A stretch of DNA of 12,407 bases from the NCBI GenBank assembly GCA_024643305.1, contig JAHENE010000037.1, positions 1 through 12,407 on the forward strand, in the 5' to 3' direction. Under the pieces are notes generated by a model, which was not told the DNA's origin, made no database searches, and saw only the letters and a program-made list of their open reading frames with translations. This DNA is from Thiobacillaceae bacterium (lineage in GTDB: Bacteria; Pseudomonadota; Gammaproteobacteria; Burkholderiales; Thiobacillaceae). How positions within the stretch are numbered: position 1 is the stretch's first letter; every line of letters starts with the position of its first letter. Shown here piece by piece: positions 8,571 to 12,407 of the stretch. The position numbers were made by a program, and so were the translations under genes.

Positions 8571-8762
8571 TTACTGGACGTTTGCAGCGGCGGCACGGGT
8601 GATCAGGTTGCGCACGTCGGATTGCGCAGACTTGTCCTTGGCCTTGGCTTGATAGGCGTTGAAAGAGGGAATGGCAATGGCGGCCAGGATACCGATAATC
8701 GCGACGACGATCATCAGTTCAATCAGGGTAAAACCCTTTTGCGCCTTCTTGAGTAGTTTCAT
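8571..8762 (-). CDS. Short type IV pilin, PilA-N type (pilin 1)
   Basis: A 63-residue class III prepilin with a 10-residue leader ending KG, then [18 protein letters not shown]1 and E5 of the mature protein are the usual methylation and assembly residues. The mature chain is only 53 residues, essentially the N-terminal helix, so no globular head is encoded. It aligns without gaps to Geobacter PilA: F24, Y27, K30, A31, D39, R41, N42 and L43 are shared from my memory of that protein. The Geobacter aromatic positions 32, 51 and 57 are K, N and absent. The Shine-Dalgarno is very strong (TAAGGAG, 5 nt from ATG). It should be processed by PilD and assembled by the type IV pilus machinery, which is not in this window. 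A sigma-54 promoter and a structured leader precede it; the probable head-domain partner follows. Confidence 0.93.
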   Translation of the reverse strand: MKLLKKAQKGFTLIELMIVVAIIGILAAIAIPSFNAYQAKAKDKSAQSDVRNLITRAAAANVQ

Positions 8763-8796
8763 GGTGGCTCCTTAAAAGTATGGTGTTGTTACGGTA

Positions 8797-8841
8797 GCGT
8801 GACTTCATTTGTAATACACGGGGGAAGTCACGCCCCCCGTG
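8797..8841 (-). promoter_or_regulatory. Predicted 5' leader pseudoknot/switch of the pilin 1 mRNA
   Basis: On the minus strand CACGGGGG (8841-8834) pairs with CCCCCGTG (8824-8817), an 8-bp stem. The entire 9-nt loop, GCGTGACTT (8833-8825), is the exact complement of AAGTCACGC (8805-8797). This gives an H-type pseudoknot or two alternative folds. The predicted sigma-54 transcription start falls at 8840-8841, so the RNA would begin at the base of the stem. The Shine-Dalgarno lies about 24 nt after the last arm. The linkers are very short (0 nt at one side), so full simultaneous pairing may be strained. Complementarity is directly visible; function is inferred. Confidence 0.65.
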
Positions 8842-8850
8842 GCACTAACG

Positions 8851-8867
8851 AGCAGATTATGTGCCAA
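8851..8867 (-). promoter_or_regulatory. Sigma-54 promoter of pilin 1
   Basis: The minus strand reads TTGGCACATAATCTGCT. It has the GG-N10-GC spacing and nearly all of YTGGCACG-N4-TTGCW, differing at the G after TGGCAC and the first T of TTGC. The GG is at 8865-8864 and the GC at 8853-8852, predicting transcription from about 8840, some 78 nt before the ATG. Sigma-54 with PilR is the known mode of control of several type IV pilin genes; an activator such as PilR is expected but not encoded here. Confidence 0.82.
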
Positions 8868-8973
8868 CTTTAGTGGTTGTGAGAAAATATCATCAAAATC
8901 CTTGGGTTTATCATCATTGTTGTAGCTTGTGTGAATTTTGGCTGACATATTGGTATAAATTATTCTTGTGGTT

Positions 8974-8983
8974 ATGACGTCAT
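8974..8983. promoter_or_regulatory. Perfect 10-bp palindrome upstream of the pilin 1 promoter
   Basis: ATGACGTCAT is a perfect palindrome about 135 bp upstream of the predicted pilin 1 start, a distance common for sigma-54 enhancer-binding sites. A single 10-bp palindrome is weak evidence. The rest of the 253-bp gap between the two pilins is AT-rich, with a small hairpin at 8994-9010 just after the pilin 2 stop that has no T tail. Confidence 0.3.
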
Positions 8984-9015
8984 CCGGCCAAACCTGACAA
9001 AAAACGTCAGAAACG

Positions 9016-9204
9016 TTATTGCACAGCACCGGCTGCTGCCGACGTCATCAATCTCCTGACATCACTTTGCGCCGACTTGTCTGCGGCCTTGCCCCTCATT
9101 TCCTGATACATGGGCACGGCCATGGATGCGAGGATGCCGATGATCGCCACTACAATCATCAGTTCGATTAGCGTAAAGCCGGAATTACGCTGTTTGCTTG
9201 GCAT
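9016..9204 (-). CDS. Short type IV pilin, PilA-N type (pilin 2)
   Basis: A 62-residue class III prepilin with leader MPSKQRNSG, then [18 protein letters not shown]. The mature chain is 53 residues, the same as pilin 1, with 37 of 53 identical positions by my hand alignment and the shared block ADKSAQ/KDKSAQ to SDVR near residues 32-41. Aromatic residues after F1 are reduced to Y24; the Y27 of pilin 1 is M. Start choice: ATG at 9204 has GGGAG (9215-9219) 10 nt upstream and gives a normal 9-residue leader; an in-frame GTG at 9231 would give an 18-residue leader and is less likely. It has its own sigma-54 promoter and no head-domain gene of its own directly after it, so it may share the partner of pilin 1 or act as a minor or alternative subunit. 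Duplication of pilin 1 is likely. Confidence 0.9.
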   Translation of the reverse strand: MPSKQRNSGFTLIELMIVVAIIGILASMAVPMYQEMRGKAADKSAQSDVRRLMTSAAAGAVQ

Positions 9205-9329
9205 GATGCTGGGTCTCCCATGGTCGTCCACCCCTATCTGTACCAGTTCATATCGCTGGAGCGGGTGTTCAGAATTGCTTTGATGATACCCACAAACCGT
9301 GGTTCGCGTCCAATATGCGATAAGTTATA

Positions 9330-9346
9330 AGCAAAGCGCTTGCCAG
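9330..9346 (-). promoter_or_regulatory. Sigma-54 promoter of pilin 2
   Basis: The minus strand reads CTGGCAAGCGCTTTGCT, which matches YTGGCACG-N4-TTGCW at every consensus position except the C after TGGCA. The GG is at 9344-9343 and the GC at 9332-9331, predicting transcription from about 9319 and a leader of about 115 nt. It lies within 20-35 bp of the recX stop and touches the recX-distal stem-loop. Confidence 0.85.
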
Positions 9347-9359
9347 CTTGCATAAGCTG
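9344..9359 (-). other. Small stem-loop after recX
   Basis: CAGCTT (9344-9349) and AAGCTG (9354-9359) pair around GCAT, just 5 bases after the recX stop. No U-rich run follows on the minus strand, so it is at best a weak terminator or an mRNA 3' end hairpin. It abuts the -24 element of the pilin 2 promoter. Confidence 0.4.
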
Positions 9360-9364
9360 ATGCT

Positions 9365-9820
9365 TTATTGGCTGGAGACGTTCAAAACAATTATCCGGAT
9401 TATCTCATTAGCAAATCCGCGGCTTTGCATGAAGCGCATTTGTTTCGCTTTTTCCTGAGTTGTGGCAGGTGGATTGCCAAATTTCTTGCGCCAGATTTCG
9501 CGGGCGCGTTCCAGTTCGCTTTCTTTCTGGTTTGTCAGTGCATCCTGAATGATTGAGTCAGCGACTCCTCGCTGACGGAGTTCGTATGCAAGCTTGACTG
9601 CACCGCTGCGGGCACGGTGGTCGGTGATGTAGCTTTCGGCGAAGCGCCTGTCGGAAAGCCAGTTTTTCGTTTCGAATTCATCTAGCAGGCGCGCGATTGC
9701 CTCCGCTGTATGCCCTGCACGTTCCAGTTTGTTGGCAAGTTCAAAGCGGCTGTGCTCGCGCCGCGCAAGGTAGCCTACGGCCTGCTCGCACATCGGTTTT
9801 GGTGTCTTTTCTTTGGGCAT
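9365..9820 (-). CDS. recX: Recombination regulator RecX
   Basis: A 151-residue helical protein made of RecX three-helix repeats. Recognisable family blocks are YLARREHSRFELANKL near residues 17-32 and WLSDRRFAESYITDHRARSG near residues 54-73. The RecX family binds and modulates RecA filaments, often by inhibiting their growth. It lies downstream of recA on the same strand, 54 bp from its stop, the usual proteobacterial arrangement. The ATG at 9820 is preferred; an in-frame TTG at 9850 would add 10 residues but falls in the loop of the intergenic hairpin. Neither has a good Shine-Dalgarno. Length is near the usual 150-165 residues of the family. Confidence 0.93.
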   Translation of the reverse strand: MPKEKTPKPMCEQAVGYLARREHSRFELANKLERAGHTAEAIARLLDEFETKNWLSDRRFAESYITDHRARSGAVKLAYELRQRGVADSIIQDALTNQKESELERAREIWRKKFGNPPATTQEKAKQMRFMQSRGFANEIIRIIVLNVSSQ

Positions 9821-9837
9821 GGCGAGATGGATGCATT

Positions 9838-9861
9838 CCCGGCATCCCAAGGGAAGCCGGG
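9838..9861 (-). other. recA-recX intergenic stem-loop (possible attenuator)
   Basis: CCCGGC (9838-9843) pairs with GCCGGG (9856-9861), and the stem continues inward past one mismatch through TCC/GGA around a 4-nt loop. It lies between recA and recX. No U tract follows on the minus strand, so it is not a standard terminator. In E. coli a hairpin between recA and recX limits recX expression; a similar damping role here is inference. Confidence 0.5.
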
Positions 9862-9874
9862 GATATAGTTAAGG

Positions 9875-10924
<1,050 letters not shown>

Positions 10925-10981
10925 GGTTTGTCTCCTGAAAGTTAAGGTTGGTCCGGGTGTTTTGCTGCAACCCATGGCGCA

Positions 10982-11010
10982 AATTTAGACGGTACTTTTA
11001 TTAATGTCAA
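10982..11010 (-). promoter_or_regulatory. Sigma-70 type promoter of recA
   Basis: On the minus strand a perfect -35 TTGACA (11010-11005) is followed by a 17-bp spacer and a -10 of TAAATT (10987-10982). Transcription would start near 10975, about 50 nt before the recA ATG. TTATT (10998-11002) and AATAA (11009-11013) form an inverted repeat overlapping the -35, a possible operator. The surrounding 10976-11100 region is strongly AT-rich. No CTGT-N8-ACAG LexA box was found between 10925 and 11113. Confidence 0.75.
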
Positions 11011-11049
11011 TAAAAAATATTACATAGATATAAAATAACAGATAATAAA

Positions 11050-11082
11050 TTGTATCAAGCGTGCAACAAAGACCACTATAAT
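11050..11082 (+). promoter_or_regulatory. Promoter of the WYL regulator with an imperfect dyad
   Basis: A perfect -10 TATAAT lies at 11077-11082 with no good -35 at normal spacing, so it may be weak or regulated. Transcription would start near 11089, about 25 nt before the ATG. An imperfect 20-bp dyad, TTGTATCAAG/CGTGCAACAA (11050-11069; 7 of 10 positions symmetric), covers the expected -35 area and is a candidate operator for the WYL protein itself. Confidence 0.5.
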
Positions 11083-11113
11083 CATTAAATCAAAGGCTTA
11101 AGCAAACCCGACC

Positions 11114-12004
11114 ATGGTTTCCAAAGAAAAAATGCGTCTGGACGTGAAATGGGCAACGCGCCAGCGCCTGCTATATATCGAGGTCATGGCCTTTTATACG
11201 GGGGTGGTGAGCCGTAGCGATGTGGCCAAGGCCTTCGGCATTTCGGACCCGGCAGCCACCAAGGATCTCAAGCTTTACAGCGACCTGGTGCCGGGCAACC
11301 TCATCTATACCCAGAGCGTGTTTGGTTTTGTACCGGCTCCAGGTTTCAGTCCGGCATTCGCCGATCTGAGCCCCGCTGTTGTTCTGCCCGTCATCGCGGC
11401 CAACCTGGCTGTAGCTGGCGGACCTTATGGGGCTGAACAAATATATGGGTTACAAACAGCGCAATTGCCGTTGCCGACCCGCCTGCCCAGCGCCGGGGTG
11501 CTGGCCCAGATTACCCGCGCCATCCATGGCCGCAGGAAGCTGCGCGTAAGCTACCGCTCACTTTCCAACAATGAAACCCAGGAAAGCCGCATCCTCGAAC
11601 CGCACACACTGGTCGACACCGGCTTGCGCTGGCATGCGCGGGCGTACAACGAAGAAAGCTACGATTTCCGCGATTTCGTGCTTTCACGTTTTATGGAGGC
11701 GGAGTGCCTGAGCGAACCCGCTGAATCCAGCGTGGATTACGACGAGGACTGGGTCGAGATGCTGACCCTGCAACTTGGTCCCCATGCTGGGCTGGATGCG
11801 GCAAGGCGCGAAAGCCTGCTGCTGGATTTCGGGGCGAGCGGCGAGGTGATTGAAATCGAAGTGCGGCGTGCGCTGATTGGTTACGTGCTGCAACGGCTGG
11901 GTGTCGACACGACGCTGGACCATTCAATGAACCCGAGCGCCTATCAACTGATGTTGCTGAACAGGGACGAGATCGAACCGTTTGCGGCCTGGGCTTTTCG
12001 CTAA
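11114..12004 (+). CDS. WYL-domain transcriptional regulator, BrxR/CapW-like layout
   Basis: A 296-residue regulator. Residues about 13-75 form a winged helix-turn-helix with the recognition part SRSDVAKAFGISDPAATKDL and a following LVPGNLIY wing; this run is very like the N-terminus of BrxR/CapW regulators of phage-defence islands. Residues about 128-200 are a WYL domain with Y147 and RWHARAYNE (172-180; WYL reads W173-H174-A175). The end (about 215-296) is a WCX-like domain. Known relatives are dimeric repressors or, as PafBC, DNA-damage-responsive activators sensing nucleic acid. The start ATG at 11114 has no clear Shine-Dalgarno. It is divergent from recA with a shared 189-bp region and convergent with pncC (4-bp gap). 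No defence genes are in view, so a role at recA is plausible but unproved. Confidence 0.88.
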   Translation: MVSKEKMRLDVKWATRQRLLYIEVMAFYTGVVSRSDVAKAFGISDPAATKDLKLYSDLVPGNLIYTQSVFGFVPAPGFSPAFADLSPAVVLPVIAANLAVAGGPYGAEQIYGLQTAQLPLPTRLPSAGVLAQITRAIHGRRKLRVSYRSLSNNETQESRILEPHTLVDTGLRWHARAYNEESYDFRDFVLSRFMEAECLSEPAESSVDYDEDWVEMLTLQLGPHAGLDAARRESLLLDFGASGEVIEIEVRRALIGYVLQRLGVDTTLDHSMNPSAYQLMLLNRDEIEPFAAWAFR

Positions 12005-12008
12005 CTAA

Positions 12009-12407
12009 CTAATCAAGCAGTTCAATAAGCCCGCGCAGGGCGGCGGCGACAGCACGCGAGCGCACCTCTTCGCGGTCGCCCGACAATCGGCAGGTGGTGG
12101 AAAGCGGAGCGGCATCGCCCATGGCCCAGCCAATGCATACGGTGCCAACGGGTTTTTTCTTGCTACCGCCGCCGGGGCCGGCAATGCCGGAAAGCGCCAC
12201 GCTGATCTGGGCCGTACTTTTGGCCAATGCGCCGGTCGCCATTTCCCGCACGGTTTCCTCTGATACCGCGCCATGCTCTTCCAGCGTGGCAACATTGACC
12301 CCTAGCATTTCCTGCTTGGCGCGATTGGAGTAAGTGATAAAGCCGCGGTCGAACCAGGCAGATGATCCGGGTATGGCAGTGACAACCTGTGCTACCCAGC
12401 CGCCCGT
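12009..12407 (-). CDS. pncC: Nicotinamide-nucleotide amidohydrolase, PncC / CinA C-terminal domain (partial, N-terminus off the right edge)
   Basis: The last 132 residues are visible. They begin TGGWVAQVVTAIPGSSAWFD, the conserved part just after the ESC of the family's ESCTGG motif, continue with RGFITYSNRAKQEMLGV, and include ALSGIAGPGGGS and KPVGTVCIGWA. PncC deamidates nicotinamide mononucleotide to nicotinate mononucleotide in NAD salvage. If it is the stand-alone form, about 30 residues are missing; a full CinA with an N-terminal MoaB-like domain cannot be excluded, though the stand-alone form is usual beside recA. In many proteobacteria it directly precedes recA on the same strand; here the WYL gene sits between, in reverse orientation. 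Its TAG stop lies 4 bp from the WYL stop, tail to tail. Confidence 0.92.
   Translation of the reverse strand, partial: TGGWVAQVVTAIPGSSAWFDRGFITYSNRAKQEMLGVNVATLEEHGAVSEETVREMATGALAKSTAQISVALSGIAGPGGGSKKKPVGTVCIGWAMGDAAPLSTTCRLSGDREEVRSRAVAAALRGLIELLD

Noticed and set aside
8994..9010. Terminator after pilin 2
   Set aside because: CTGAC/GTCAG can pair, but the stem is only 5 bp and the T run is in the loop and not after the stem on the minus strand.
8805..9029. A 74-codon minus-strand frame between the two pilins
   Set aside because: It overlaps the end of pilin 2 out of frame, covers the sigma-54 promoter and leader of pilin 1, has no ribosome site and shows no recognisable protein features.
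9016..9231. GTG start for pilin 2 at 9231
   Set aside because: It would give an unusually long 18-residue leader; the ATG at 9204 has a ribosome site and a normal 9-residue leader.
10925..11113. Possible LexA box near recA (CTGT at about 11038-11041 on the minus strand)
   Set aside because: The matching ACAG half-site at the required 8-bp spacing is absent, so this is not a canonical SOS box.
11114..12004. A defence island controlled by the BrxR/CapW-like regulator
   Set aside because: No BREX, CBASS, restriction or toxin gene is in the window; the visible neighbours are pncC and recA-recX.

Overview
The window looks like a chromosomal segment of a betaproteobacterium. The RecA sequence, the recA-recX pair and a nearby pncC/cinA-type gene fit that group; placing it nearer Nitrosomonadales-type lineages is only a guess. 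No rRNA, tRNA, CRISPR array, transposase or phage gene was found, and no stretch longer than 300 bases lacks a gene.

Right part (about 9365-12407): recA and recX lie on the minus strand, with a stem-loop between them. A WYL-domain transcription factor of BrxR/CapW-like layout (wHTH-WYL-WCX) is divergent from recA and shares its 189-bp promoter region. Its 3' end meets the 3' end of a partial pncC (CinA C-terminal type NMN amidohydrolase), which runs off the right edge. I see no canonical LexA box (CTGT-N8-ACAG) at recA. A DNA-damage or ssDNA-type WYL regulator is therefore a candidate for controlling recA.

Middle (about 8211-9365): two tandem, very short type IV pilins, each with a mature length of 53 residues, resemble the Geobacter PilA-N subunit. 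Each has a strong sigma-54 (GG-N10-GC) promoter. The second is followed by a 112-residue Sec-exported protein with four cysteines. It sits where Geobacter carries the separate globular pilin subunit (PilA-C/Spc). The leader of the second pilin mRNA starts at a GC-rich hairpin whose whole 9-nt loop is complementary to a downstream segment, a predicted H-type pseudoknot or switch.

Left part (1-8208): a minus-strand train continues from the pilin pair: an ABC-2 type permease, a 1,490-residue fusion of a methyltransferase with several glycosyltransferase domains, a membrane-anchored TPR-like protein and an ABC ATPase. After a 164-bp gap comes a zinc-ribbon methyltransferase cut by the left edge. 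The TPR-like and ATPase genes are each joined to the gene before by a 4-bp ATGA overlap, and the permease starts 2 nt after the pilin partner.

Reading of the whole: the main locus appears to be a sigma-54-controlled split-pilin operon combined with a glycan synthesis/modification and ABC export module. From memory, its order resembles the pilA-spc-xap region of Geobacter sulfurreducens, here beside recA-recX of a betaproteobacterium. Whether the glycan machinery decorates the pili, makes an extracellular matrix, or does something else cannot be told from sequence alone.
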